A DNA stretch of 58,777 nt from Stenotrophomonas_A sp002429615 (GTDB lineage: Bacteria > Pseudomonadota > Gammaproteobacteria > Xanthomonadales > Xanthomonadaceae), in contig DALZZL010000007.1 in assembly GCA_031987425.1 (NCBI GenBank), positions 1 to 58,777 on the forward strand, given 5' to 3'. Each line of letters begins with the position of its first letter. The stretch's first letter is position 1. Under the pieces are notes generated by a model. It searched no databases and was not told the origin of the DNA. It saw only the letters and a list, made by a program, of their open reading frames with translations. Both the position numbers and the translations under genes were made by a program. Shown piece after piece: positions 49,882 to 57,838 of the stretch.

Positions 49882-51402
49882 ATGGAGAAGGGACGTATTC
49901 GCAGGGTGGTGATTGCCGGAGGTGGCACGGCGGGATGGCTGGCCGGTTGCGCGCTGTCGCACCAGTTCGGCGGCGAGCTGGAGATCACCCTGGTGGAGTC
50001 CGAGCAGATCGGCACGGTGGGCGTGGGCGAATCCACGGTGCCGCCGATCCGCGCCTTCCATCATTTCCTCAATATCGACGAGCAGGAATTTCTGCGCGCG
50101 GTGGCGGGCACGTTCAAGCTGTCGATCTCCTTCGAGAACTGGCGCCGGCCGGGCGAGCGCTACATCCATCCTTTCGGCATGACCGGGCAGAACACCCTGG
50201 TCTGCCATTTCCACCATTACTGGCTGGACAGCCTGCGCCGCGGCATGCAGTCCGAACTGGGCGACTACTGCCTGGAGACGGTGGCCTCGCGCGATGATCG
50301 TTTCGCACTGGGCACCCAGCCGGCGGTCAACTATGCCTACCACTTCGACGCCGGCCTGTACGCGCGCTTCCTGCGCGCGCGGGCGGAAAAGCAGGGGCTG
50401 GTGCGCGTGGAAGGCAAGATCCAGCAGGTGCACCAGGATCCGCATAGCGGTGATGTCGTTGCCCTGGTGCTGGAAGACGGCCAGCGCATCGATGGCGACC
50501 TGTTCATCGATTGCACCGGCTTCCGTGGCCTGTTGACCGAGCAGATCCTGCATACCGGCTATGAGGACTGGAACCAGTGGCTGCCGAGTGATCGCGCCGT
50601 CGCCGTGCAGACCGAGTCGGTGGGCCCGCCGGTGCCGTATACCCGCGCCATCGCGCATGAAGCCGGCTGGCGCTGGCACATCGCCCTGCAGCATCGGGTG
50701 GGCTGCGGCCTGGTGTTTTCCAGCCGGCACATGTCCGATGACGAGGCGCGGGCCAAGCTGCTGCGCGATGTCGGTGCGCCCGCGATCAAGGAGCCCTGGC
50801 TGGTGCCTTTCCGCTCCGGTCGTCGGCTCAAGGCCTGGAACCACAACGTGATCGCGCTGGGGCTGGCGAGCGGCTTCATCGAGCCACTGGAATCGACCAG
50901 CATCCACCTGACCATCTCCGCCGTGGTCCGCCTGCTGCAGCTGTTTCCCTCGCAGGGCAACGAGGAATCGCTGCGCGAGCTGTACAACGAGGTCAGCCGC
51001 AAGGAGATGGAGCACGTCCGCGATTTCATCATCCTGCACTACCACGCCACCCAGCGCGACGAGCCGATGTGGAAGGCGGCGCGCGAGATGGAGCTGCCGG
51101 AGTCGCTGGATATCCGGCTGCGTGCGTGGCGCGAGCGCGCGCACGCGTGGCAGGGCACCGATGAACTGTTCCGTGTCGATTCGTGGACGCACGTGATGCT
51201 GGGCCAGGGCATCCAGCCGGGGGCGCCGCATCCGTTGACCCGGGCACTTTCCGATGCCGATCTCTCGCGGTTGCTGACCGCGGTGCGCCAGCCGATCGAT
51301 CGCGCGGTGGCGCAGATGCCGCCGCAGCAGGGCTTCATCGAGCGCTACTGCAAGGCGCCGCCGGAAGTGTGGACGGCCCGCAGGCCGATGGCGAACGCCT
51401 GA
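49882..51402 (+). CDS. Flavin-dependent tryptophan-halogenase-family enzyme
   Basis: 506 residues. The FAD motif GGGTAGW (13-19) and the catalytic lysine Lys79 (GTFKLSI), the same number as in PrnA/RebH, are present. The second halogenase motif reads GWRWHIA (262-268), where Pro of the usual WxWxIP is replaced by Ala. Glu334 region (GFIEPLESTS) is the family active-site segment. Known relatives linked to TBDRs, such as BrvH-type enzymes, prefer bromide and indole-like substrates in vitro; the native substrate is not known. AGAGAGGG precedes the ATG. It needs a flavin reductase encoded elsewhere. Confidence 0.92.
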   Translation: MEKGRIRRVVIAGGGTAGWLAGCALSHQFGGELEITLVESEQIGTVGVGESTVPPIRAFHHFLNIDEQEFLRAVAGTFKLSISFENWRRPGERYIHPFGMTGQNTLVCHFHHYWLDSLRRGMQSELGDYCLETVASRDDRFALGTQPAVNYAYHFDAGLYARFLRARAEKQGLVRVEGKIQQVHQDPHSGDVVALVLEDGQRIDGDLFIDCTGFRGLLTEQILHTGYEDWNQWLPSDRAVAVQTESVGPPVPYTRAIAHEAGWRWHIALQHRVGCGLVFSSRHMSDDEARAKLLRDVGAPAIKEPWLVPFRSGRRLKAWNHNVIALGLASGFIEPLESTSIHLTISAVVRLLQLFPSQGNEESLRELYNEVSRKEMEHVRDFIILHYHATQRDEPMWKAAREMELPESLDIRLRAWRERAHAWQGTDELFRVDSWTHVMLGQGIQPGAPHPLTRALSDADLSRLLTAVRQPIDRAVAQMPPQQGFIERYCKAPPEVWTARRPMANA

Positions 51403-51411
51403 GGAGGCCGC

Positions 51412-52110
51412 ATGCTGCTCAGCCTGCACCCGCAGGTCCGTGTCAGCGCCTCGCGTATCGGTGAGGAGGGCGCGCCGCTGCTGGTCATCGACCAACTGGT
51501 GGCCGATCCCGAACGGCTGGTGCGCAAGGCGGCGCGACATGATTTCCAGCCGCAGGGCGCGATGTTCCCCGGCATCCGGGCGCGTGCGCCGCTGGGCTAC
51601 GAGCACTTCCTGGAAACCACGCTCAAGCCTTACCTGAGTGCGTACTTCGGGTTGCCGCCAGGGCGCTTCGCGTTCCCGATGTGCCATTACTCGCTGGTCA
51701 CCACGCCGCCGGGGCAGCTCGCGTTCCTGCAGCGCGTGCCGCACATAGATTCGGTACGCGGGGACGGCCTCGCCACGGTGCATTACCTGTTCCATGGCCA
51801 ATGGGGCGGCACGGCGTTCTATCGGCACCGCCATACCGGCTACGAGTACATCGACGAGGCGCGACGCGACACCTATTTCCGGCGGCTGGAGCAGGAAAGC
51901 CAGGGACAGCAGGCGCCGGCTGCCGGCTACATCGGCGAGGACACCGCGCTGTTCGAGCGGGTGGGGCACGTGGATGGCGTGTTCAACAGGATGGTCGTGT
52001 ACCGGCGTAATTCGCTGCACTCGGGCAGCATCGACAATGCCCGGGTACCGCCGGCGGACCCGTTGACCGGAAGGCTGTCGATCAACAGTTTCATCGATAT
52101 CGTGCCCTGA
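51412..52110 (+). CDS. DUF6445 protein, putative 2OG-Fe(II) oxygenase
   Basis: 232 residues starting at ATG 51412 behind GAGGAGG, 10 bp after the halogenase. Residues His111-x-Asp113 (PHIDSVRGDGLATVHYLF), His203 (NSLHSGSI) and Arg221 (GRLSINSF) give the facial triad and 2-oxoglutarate Arg of a double-stranded beta-helix dioxygenase. DUF6445 genes are regular partners of TBDR/halogenase loci. Substrate unknown. It is the last gene of the operon before the second GH43 gene. Confidence 0.82.
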   Translation: MLLSLHPQVRVSASRIGEEGAPLLVIDQLVADPERLVRKAARHDFQPQGAMFPGIRARAPLGYEHFLETTLKPYLSAYFGLPPGRFAFPMCHYSLVTTPPGQLAFLQRVPHIDSVRGDGLATVHYLFHGQWGGTAFYRHRHTGYEYIDEARRDTYFRRLEQESQGQQAPAAGYIGEDTALFERVGHVDGVFNRMVVYRRNSLHSGSIDNARVPPADPLTGRLSINSFIDIVP

Positions 52111-52114
52111 GTGA

Positions 52115-52144
52115 TTGCGCGATACCGGTTACGCCCACTAGATT
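52115..52144 (+). promoter_or_regulatory. Putative promoter of the second GH43 gene
   Basis: TTGCGC (52115-52120) and TAGATT (52139-52144) are 18 bp apart. The spacer contains the dyad-like GATACCGGTTAC (52121-52132), with a central CCGG as in the uronate-regulon sites. Confidence 0.4.
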
Positions 52145-52167
52145 GCGGTTCTTTGCCGGCTCCCCCC

Positions 52168-53784
52168 ATGCCCGACACCCGCCGTCGTTCCCTGTTCAAG
52201 GCGCTTGCAGTCGGCGCGGTCTCCGCGCCGCTGGCTGGACGTGCCGCCACCCCGCCGCCGCTGCCTCGCCTGCCCGCCGCACCGCAATGGTCACGCGGCA
52301 TCGAAGGCCAGCGCCAGGCCGATCTCGGCGATGGCACCTACCTCAATCCCATCGTCGCCGGCGATCATCCGGATCCGAGCATCCTCAAGGATGGCGACGA
52401 CTATTACATGACGTTCTCGTCGTTCCAGTCGTATCCGGGCATCGTCATCTGGCATTCCACCGATCTGGTCAACTGGACGCCGATCGGCCCGGCGCTGCAC
52501 GAGCAGATCGGGGTGACCTGGGCGGTGGACCTTTGCAAGGTCGGCAACCGCTACTACATCTACCTGCCCGCCAATGCCGATGACAGCGGCTGGAAGATCC
52601 ACGTGATCTGGACCGACGACATCCGCGGCGCATGGAGCGCGCCGATCGATCTGAAGATCGACGGGTGCATCGACCCCGGACACATCATCGGCGAAGACGG
52701 CAAGCGCTATCTGTTCGTCAACGGCATCCGTCGCATCCGCCTCAGCGATGATGGCTTGTCCGTCGATGGCGCGCTCGCGCCGGCCTACCAGCCGTGGCGC
52801 TATCCAGAAGACTGGGTGACCGAGAACTTCGCGCCGGAAGGCCCGAAGCTGCTGCGTCGTGGCGAATGGTTCTACCTGGTGACCGCGGTGGGCGGCACGG
52901 CCGGCCCGGTGACCGGGCACATGGTGATCGCGGCACGCTCGCGCTCGATCCATGGCCCCTGGGAACATTGTCCGCACAATCCGCTGGTCCGCACGCAATC
53001 GGTGGATGAGCCGTGGTGGTCGCGTGGCCATGCCACGCTGGTCGAAGGGCCGGCGGGCGACTGGTGGATGGTCTACCACGGCTACGAGAACGGGATGCGC
53101 ACGCTGGGCCGGCAGACCCTGCTGGAGCCGATCGAGTGGACCGCCGATGGCTGGTTCCGCGCGCGCGGTGGCGATCTATCGCGGCCGCTGCCCAAGCCTG
53201 CCGGCGGTCGCGCCGGACCAAACGGCTTCGCCTTGTCGGATGATTTCACGCACGATCGCCTTGGCATGCAATGGGGCTTCCACGATCCGCGGCCGGGCGA
53301 TGCTACTCGCCTGCAACGTCGCGACGGTGCGCTATGGCTTGCCGCCGCGGGCACTTCGCCGGCCGACAGCGCACCGCTGACCTGTGGCGTGCCCGACCGC
53401 GCCTACGAAATCGAGATCAGCCTGCTGCCGGAAGCCGGCGCCGAGGCCGGCGTGCTGCTGTTCTACAACCACAAGGCATTCGTCGGCCTGGGTTTCACCG
53501 CGGATGCGATCCGCACGTATCAATACGCGGAGGAACTGGCGTGGGCACGGGCGCCGCGCCCCAGCGGGCCGGTGCGCGTGCGGTTGCGCAACGACGAGAA
53601 CGTCGTGACCTTTCACTACTCGTTCGACGATGGCCGCAGCTGGCGCCTGCACGGCACGCGCATGGAAGTCTCCGGCCTCCATCACAACGTGTTCGGCGGC
53701 TTCCTCAGCCTGAAGGTCGGCTTGTTCGCCGCGGGGTCCGGGCAGGTTGCCTGCCGCGACTTCCGCTATCGCGCGCTGGCCTGA
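52168..53784 (+). CDS. Glycoside hydrolase family 43 enzyme, Tat-type signal
   Basis: 538 residues from ATG 52168; a longer frame from 52111 overlaps the promoter. The N-terminus TRRRSLFKALAVGAV is a twin-arginine-like signal, unlike the Sec signal of its paralogue at 34069. Catalytic residues align: base Asp69 (HPDPS), Asp169 (CIDPGH), acid Glu224 (APEGPK). The C-terminal beta-sandwich (about 365-535) is also shared, including RMEVSGLHHNVFGG. Sequence is close to the first enzyme throughout, suggesting duplication. It likely releases arabinose or xylose from oligosaccharides brought in by the neighbouring receptor. Confidence 0.92.
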   Translation: MPDTRRRSLFKALAVGAVSAPLAGRAATPPPLPRLPAAPQWSRGIEGQRQADLGDGTYLNPIVAGDHPDPSILKDGDDYYMTFSSFQSYPGIVIWHSTDLVNWTPIGPALHEQIGVTWAVDLCKVGNRYYIYLPANADDSGWKIHVIWTDDIRGAWSAPIDLKIDGCIDPGHIIGEDGKRYLFVNGIRRIRLSDDGLSVDGALAPAYQPWRYPEDWVTENFAPEGPKLLRRGEWFYLVTAVGGTAGPVTGHMVIAARSRSIHGPWEHCPHNPLVRTQSVDEPWWSRGHATLVEGPAGDWWMVYHGYENGMRTLGRQTLLEPIEWTADGWFRARGGDLSRPLPKPAGGRAGPNGFALSDDFTHDRLGMQWGFHDPRPGDATRLQRRDGALWLAAAGTSPADSAPLTCGVPDRAYEIEISLLPEAGAEAGVLLFYNHKAFVGLGFTADAIRTYQYAEELAWARAPRPSGPVRVRLRNDENVVTFHYSFDDGRSWRLHGTRMEVSGLHHNVFGGFLSLKVGLFAAGSGQVACRDFRYRALA

Positions 53785-53790
53785 GCGCGC

Positions 53791-54687
53791 TCACACATCC
53801 CCGTCGGTGGCCCAGCCCTCGCCATTGCCGCGCTGGTGTACGCGGTCGCTGTCGAGCACGCTGCCGGCGGCATGGTGCGGGGCGTGGCGCAAGCCGGCAT
53901 AGAGCGGCGTGAAGTCTGGTGCGGTCGCCCGCATCAGCTGCTCGAAGCTGTCGATGACGAAGTAGGTCTTCTGGAAGGTGTCGATGCGGTAGCGCGTCTG
54001 CATGATCCGCGGCAGATCGAAGCCGATGCGGTTGGGCGCCGCGGATTCCAGCGAGTACAGCGATTCGCCCTTCGACGAGACGATGCCCGCGCCATAGATG
54101 CGCATGCCATGCGGCGTATCGATCAGGCCGAACTCCACCGTGTACCAGTACAGACGGGTGAGGTTCTGCAGCGCTTCCGGGCCGATGCCGTGGGCTTTGA
54201 CGCCGCCGCGGCCGTAGGCCTGCATGTAGTCGGCAAAGACCGGATTCATCAGCAGCGGCACGTGGCCGAACAGGTCATGGAACAGGTCCGGCTCGGCGAT
54301 GTAGTCGATCTGGTCCGGCCGGCGGATCCACCACGTCACCGGAAAGCGCCGGTTGGCGAGATGGTCGAAGAAGTCCAGCTCGGGCAGCAAGCCCTCCACG
54401 CCGACCAGGGTCCAGCCGGTCGCCGCGCCCAGCACCTCGTTGAGCTGGTCGAAGCGGGGAATCTGGTGGTCGCCCATGCCCATCTCGTCCTGCGCCTGCA
54501 GGAACTCATCGCAGGCGCGGCCGACCAGCAGCTCGCGCTGGCGGCGGTAGAGGGTGCCCCACGTGGCATGGTCGTCGGCGCTGTAGCGGTCCCACGGCTG
54601 CTCGATCACGGCGGTGGTATAGACCGGCACGTAACCCTTGTCGGTCTGCTGGTGTTCCACGCGGCGGGCGGTCGGCTGGGCGGACAT
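53791..54687 (-). CDS. phhA: Phenylalanine 4-monooxygenase
   Basis: 298 residues. It hydroxylates phenylalanine to tyrosine with tetrahydropterin and O2. The iron ligands are His137 and His142 (PDLFHDLFGHVPLL) and Glu185 (YWYTVEFGL). YVPVYTTAVIEQPWDRYSADDH and SSKGESLYSLESAAPNRIGFDL are typical of the bacterial single-domain enzyme. The C-terminus is extended by about 30 polar residues. It is divergent from an Lrp/AsnC regulator, the arrangement expected for control by amino-acid level. phhB was not seen. Confidence 0.95.
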   Translation of the reverse strand: MSAQPTARRVEHQQTDKGYVPVYTTAVIEQPWDRYSADDHATWGTLYRRQRELLVGRACDEFLQAQDEMGMGDHQIPRFDQLNEVLGAATGWTLVGVEGLLPELDFFDHLANRRFPVTWWIRRPDQIDYIAEPDLFHDLFGHVPLLMNPVFADYMQAYGRGGVKAHGIGPEALQNLTRLYWYTVEFGLIDTPHGMRIYGAGIVSSKGESLYSLESAAPNRIGFDLPRIMQTRYRIDTFQKTYFVIDSFEQLMRATAPDFTPLYAGLRHAPHHAAGSVLDSDRVHQRGNGEGWATDGDV

Positions 54688-54731
54688 GGCGGGCTCATGG
54701 GCGGTGGAAGGCCATGCTAGCCAGACATCCG

Positions 54732-54746
54732 CGCAACAGGGTTGCG
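54732..54746. promoter_or_regulatory. CGCAAC-N3-GTTGCG palindrome, phhA side
   Basis: CGCAACAGGGTTGCG is a perfect dyad in the phhA/lrp divergent region, 40 bp from a related site at 54772. An extra TTGCG half-site lies at 54750. Binding by the adjacent Lrp-type protein is inferred. Confidence 0.6.
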
Positions 54747-54771
54747 AAGTTGCGCGAGAAGCCGGCTTTGG

Positions 54772-54786
54772 CGCAATCTTGTTGCG
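54772..54786. promoter_or_regulatory. CGCAA-N5-TTGCG palindrome, lrp side
   Basis: CGCAATCTTGTTGCG lies 25 bp before the Lrp-type start. The 40-bp distance to the other dyad is about four helical turns, fitting binding of an Lrp oligomer to one face. Confidence 0.55.
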
Positions 54787-54810
54787 TCAAATAATGCTGC
54801 GAGGCAACAA

Positions 54811-55284
54811 ATGGCAGACGCCATCGCCATGGACCGCACGGATCTTCGCCTGCTGACGCTGCTCCAGCAGCAGGGACGACTCCCCAATTCGGAACTGGCC
54901 GCGCAGGTGAACCTGTCGCCATCGGCATGCCTGCGCCGGGTGCAACGGCTGGAATCGGCCGGCGTGATTACCGGCTATGGCGCGCGACTGGATCCGCGCG
55001 CGCTGGGCCTGGGCTTGCAGGCGTTCGTGCGCGTGCAGCTGCAGAAACACGGGCAGGAAAGCGTGGCGCATTTCGCCGAGAGCGTGCAGGACTGGGACGA
55101 AGTGGCCACCTGCCACGCGCTGACCGGCGACATGGACTATCTGCTGCATGTCATCGTGCGCGACCTGGAGCACTTCTCCACGTTCCTGCTCGACCGCCTG
55201 CTCAATGCCGCCGGCGTGGCCGACGTGAACTCCAGCTTCGTCCTGCGCACGGTCAAGGAACGGCACGGTTTGCCCCTGCGCTGA
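54811..55284 (+). CDS. Lrp/AsnC-family transcriptional regulator
   Basis: 157 residues from ATG 54811 (GAGG nine bases upstream; ATG 54829 is a second option). The N-terminal HTH is LDRTDL-like (MDRTDLRLLTLLQQQGRLPNSELAAQVNLSPS..CLRRVQRLESAGVI), and the RAM effector domain follows at about 75-150 (LGLQAFVRVQL, THCHALTGDMDYLLHVIVRDL-like). It is likely a phenylalanine- or tyrosine-responsive regulator of phhA, by its divergent position. The ligand is not shown by the sequence. Confidence 0.92.
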   Translation: MADAIAMDRTDLRLLTLLQQQGRLPNSELAAQVNLSPSACLRRVQRLESAGVITGYGARLDPRALGLGLQAFVRVQLQKHGQESVAHFAESVQDWDEVATCHALTGDMDYLLHVIVRDLEHFSTFLLDRLLNAAGVADVNSSFVLRTVKERHGLPLR

Positions 55285-55306
55285 ATTGTCAGCCTTGCCG
55301 CATATT

Positions 55307-55327
55307 TGCGAATAATTTACATTTGCA
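55307..55327 (+). promoter_or_regulatory. Fur-like box upstream of the FhuE-like receptor
   Basis: An inverted repeat TGCGAAT-N7-ATTTGCA, in an AT-rich patch after the lrp gene, resembles Xanthomonas Fur boxes. It lies about 165 bp before the receptor start. Confidence 0.5.
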
Positions 55328-55491
55328 CATCCCCCGGTGCCCCGCAGGGCACCTCGCCAGCCGCCTAGCGGCCAGCCATCCCACCCGCCGGAAAGCTGTT
55401 CCAGGCGCGCCTGCCGGCGTGTAGCCCTGTCTTGTGCCGTGCGCACGGCTTTCCGGATCGCCCATTTCCCTGTCCGATCCGAGGTCGCCCC

Positions 55492-57690
55492 ATGTCCGTT
55501 GCCGCTGTCTTCCCGTTGTCCCGACGTCCGCTCGTGCTCGCGCTGGGTACCGCGCTCGCGCTCTCCGCCGTGCAGGCCCAGGCCGCGGACGTTGCCGATG
55601 CCGCCAGTACCGATGCCAAGACGCTGGACCGCGTGACCGTCAGTGGCGAGCGCCAGGAGCGTGATCCCTCCAGCACCACCCGGCTCCCGATCAGCGTGCG
55701 CGAGACGCCGCAGTCGATCAGCGTGATCGGCCTGCAGCAGCTGCAGGAGCAGTCGTTGTTCGACATCGACGAGGTGATGCGCAACACCGTTGGCGTCAAC
55801 GTCTCCTTCTACGATACGCAGCGCCCGCTGTATTACGCGCGTGGCTTCCAGATCACCGACTTCCAGGTCGATGGCCTGCCGACCTACAGCGGCAACACCA
55901 ACCAGGAATATGACACCGCCTTCTACGACCGCATCGAGGTGATCCGCGGCGCCAACGGCCTGCTCAGCGGCACCGGCGTGCCGTCGGCCACGGTGAACAT
56001 GTTCCGCAAGCGCCCGGGCAAGGACTTCGACGCTTCGTTCTCGGCCACCGTCGGCCGCTGGGACTACCGTCGCATGCAGGCCGACGTCAACGCACCGTTG
56101 ACCGCCGATGGCCGCTTCCGCGCCCGTGCGGTTGCCGCCTACGAGGATCGTGACTACTACTACGACCGCTACCACGAGCAGAAGTCCGCGGCGATGGCGG
56201 TGCTGGAAGGCGATATCACCGACTCGACCACGCTGACCGTGGGCTACCAGATGCAGGACAACAACCCGGTCGGTTCGACCTGGGGCACCGTGCCGTTCTT
56301 CTTCAGCGACGGCAGCAATGCCGACCTGGCGCGGTCGACCAACATGGCGCCGAACTGGGCCCGCTGGCAGCGCAGCACGCACACCGCGTATGCGCAGCTG
56401 GAGCAGCACTTCGGCGAGAACTGGAACCTCAAGGTCAACTACGCCCGTACCGAGGGCGACGTCACCAGCGTGCGCGTCTACGGCAGTGGCTTCCCCGATC
56501 GCGAGACCGGCAGCGGCATCTACCTGCAGACCGGCATCGGCCAGTCGCAGGACACGCGCGATGCGGTGGACGTCTACCTCAGCGGCAAGTTCACCGCCTT
56601 CGGCCGCGAGCACGACGTCGTGGTCGGCGGCAGCTGGCAGGACCTGGAAACCATCACCCCGACCATCGTGACCACCTGGCCGGCCGACTGGTCCACCTGC
56701 CCGCTCGGCCGCTGCTACTACATTCCGAACCTGTACGAGTGGGATGGCGATATCTCCTCGCCGACCTTCGCCCGCACCGGCGCCTGGCGCCAGGCGCGGA
56801 CCACGCAGAGCGGCGTGTATGCCTCCACCCGCCTGCGCCTGGCCGACCCGCTGTCGCTGATCGCCGGCGCGCGCCTGAGCAACTGGAGCACGCGCACCCA
56901 CAACTTCAACACCGCCGGCAACTACACGACCACCACCGGCTCGTACAAGGTGAAGGACGAGGTCACGCCGTATGTCGGCCTGATGTACGACATCGTGCCG
57001 GACGTCTCGGTCTATGCCAGCTACACCGAGATCTTCAATCCGCAGAACTACAAGGACAAGAACGACAACCTGCTCGATCCGGTGCAGGGCAGCAACCGCG
57101 AGATCGGCCTGAAGGCCGCGTTCCTGGACGGGCGCATCACCACCAATGCGGCGGTGTTCGAGGCGCGCCAGGACAACTACGCGATGCTCGATACCAGCGT
57201 GCCGCAGGGCTCGCTGCCGGACGGCAGTTCGGCCTATGTCGGCGTGGATGGCACCAAGAGCAAGGGCTGGGAAGCGGAGATCGGCGCCGACGTGCTGCCG
57301 GGCTGGCGTGTCAACGCGGGCTATACCCGCGCCAAGGTGACCCGCGCGTCCACCGACCTGATCTACGCCAACCTGCCGACCCACACCGTGCAGTTCTCCA
57401 CCCAGTACACCCTGCCCGGCGCATGGGAGCGCCTGAGCCTGGGCGCGAACGTGATGTGGCAGAGCGAGGTCGAGGGCTTCAACATCGTGAACCCGGTCTA
57501 CGGCTCGGTGACGGTGAAGCAGGATGCCTATGCGCTGGTGAGCTTCAACGCCAACTACCGCATCACCGACCAGTGGACCGCGACGTTGGCCGTGCGTAAC
57601 GCCTTCGACGAGAAGTACTGGGCAAACCTGGACTACAACAACTACGGCGAGCCGCGCTTCGTGGCGTTCACGCTGCGCTGGAAGTACTGA
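55492..57690 (+). CDS. TonB-dependent siderophore receptor, FhuE/FpvA-like
   Basis: 732 residues from ATG 55492. The signal peptide is RRPLVLALGTALALSAVQAQA. The TonB-box region is LDRVTVSGERQ. The plug has RETPQSISVIGLQQLQEQ, NTVGVNVSFYDTQRPLYYARGF and DTAFYDRIEVIRGANGLLSGTGVPSATVNMFRKRP, the pattern of FhuE-type receptors for hydroxamate or mixed siderophores. The barrel ends LRWKY. It stands alone, with a Fur-like box upstream and a hairpin after the stop. No siderophore biosynthesis gene lies nearby. Confidence 0.93.
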   Translation: MSVAAVFPLSRRPLVLALGTALALSAVQAQAADVADAASTDAKTLDRVTVSGERQERDPSSTTRLPISVRETPQSISVIGLQQLQEQSLFDIDEVMRNTVGVNVSFYDTQRPLYYARGFQITDFQVDGLPTYSGNTNQEYDTAFYDRIEVIRGANGLLSGTGVPSATVNMFRKRPGKDFDASFSATVGRWDYRRMQADVNAPLTADGRFRARAVAAYEDRDYYYDRYHEQKSAAMAVLEGDITDSTTLTVGYQMQDNNPVGSTWGTVPFFFSDGSNADLARSTNMAPNWARWQRSTHTAYAQLEQHFGENWNLKVNYARTEGDVTSVRVYGSGFPDRETGSGIYLQTGIGQSQDTRDAVDVYLSGKFTAFGREHDVVVGGSWQDLETITPTIVTTWPADWSTCPLGRCYYIPNLYEWDGDISSPTFARTGAWRQARTTQSGVYASTRLRLADPLSLIAGARLSNWSTRTHNFNTAGNYTTTTGSYKVKDEVTPYVGLMYDIVPDVSVYASYTEIFNPQNYKDKNDNLLDPVQGSNREIGLKAAFLDGRITTNAAVFEARQDNYAMLDTSVPQGSLPDGSSAYVGVDGTKSKGWEAEIGADVLPGWRVNAGYTRAKVTRASTDLIYANLPTHTVQFSTQYTLPGAWERLSLGANVMWQSEVEGFNIVNPVYGSVTVKQDAYALVSFNANYRITDQWTATLAVRNAFDEKYWANLDYNNYGEPRFVAFTLRWKY

Positions 57691-57696
57691 GGCCGC

Positions 57697-57728
57697 ATGC
57701 GCGCGGTGTGACCCAACACCGCGCGCAT
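57697..57728 (+). terminator. Hairpin terminator after the FhuE-like receptor
   Basis: A 13-bp stem ATGCGCGCGGTGT / ACACCGCGCGCAT around a 6-base loop, 7 bp after the stop. There is no T run. Confidence 0.6.
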
Positions 57729-57756
57729 CCTCCGCGCGGCATCCGGCCTTGTACAT

Positions 57757-57823
57757 GTAGGAGCGGCTTCAGCCGCGACCGAGAGGACCTGACATCCCGC
57801 GTCGCGGCTGAAGCCGCTCCTAC
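57757..57823. repeat. Paired GTAG-type REP palindromes
   Basis: The 23-mer GTAGGAGCGGCTTCAGCC (+GCGAC) at 57757-57779 and its inverse complement at 57801-57823, 21 bp apart. The same layout as at 14304, again between convergent genes. Confidence 0.85.
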
Positions 57824-57838
57824 AGAGAGGGCCTGTCG

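Noticed and set aside
52115..52144. Counting GATACCGGTTAC before the second GH43 as a fifth ATGACACCG site
   Set aside because: It lacks the ATGACACCG half-site; only the central CCGG is shared.
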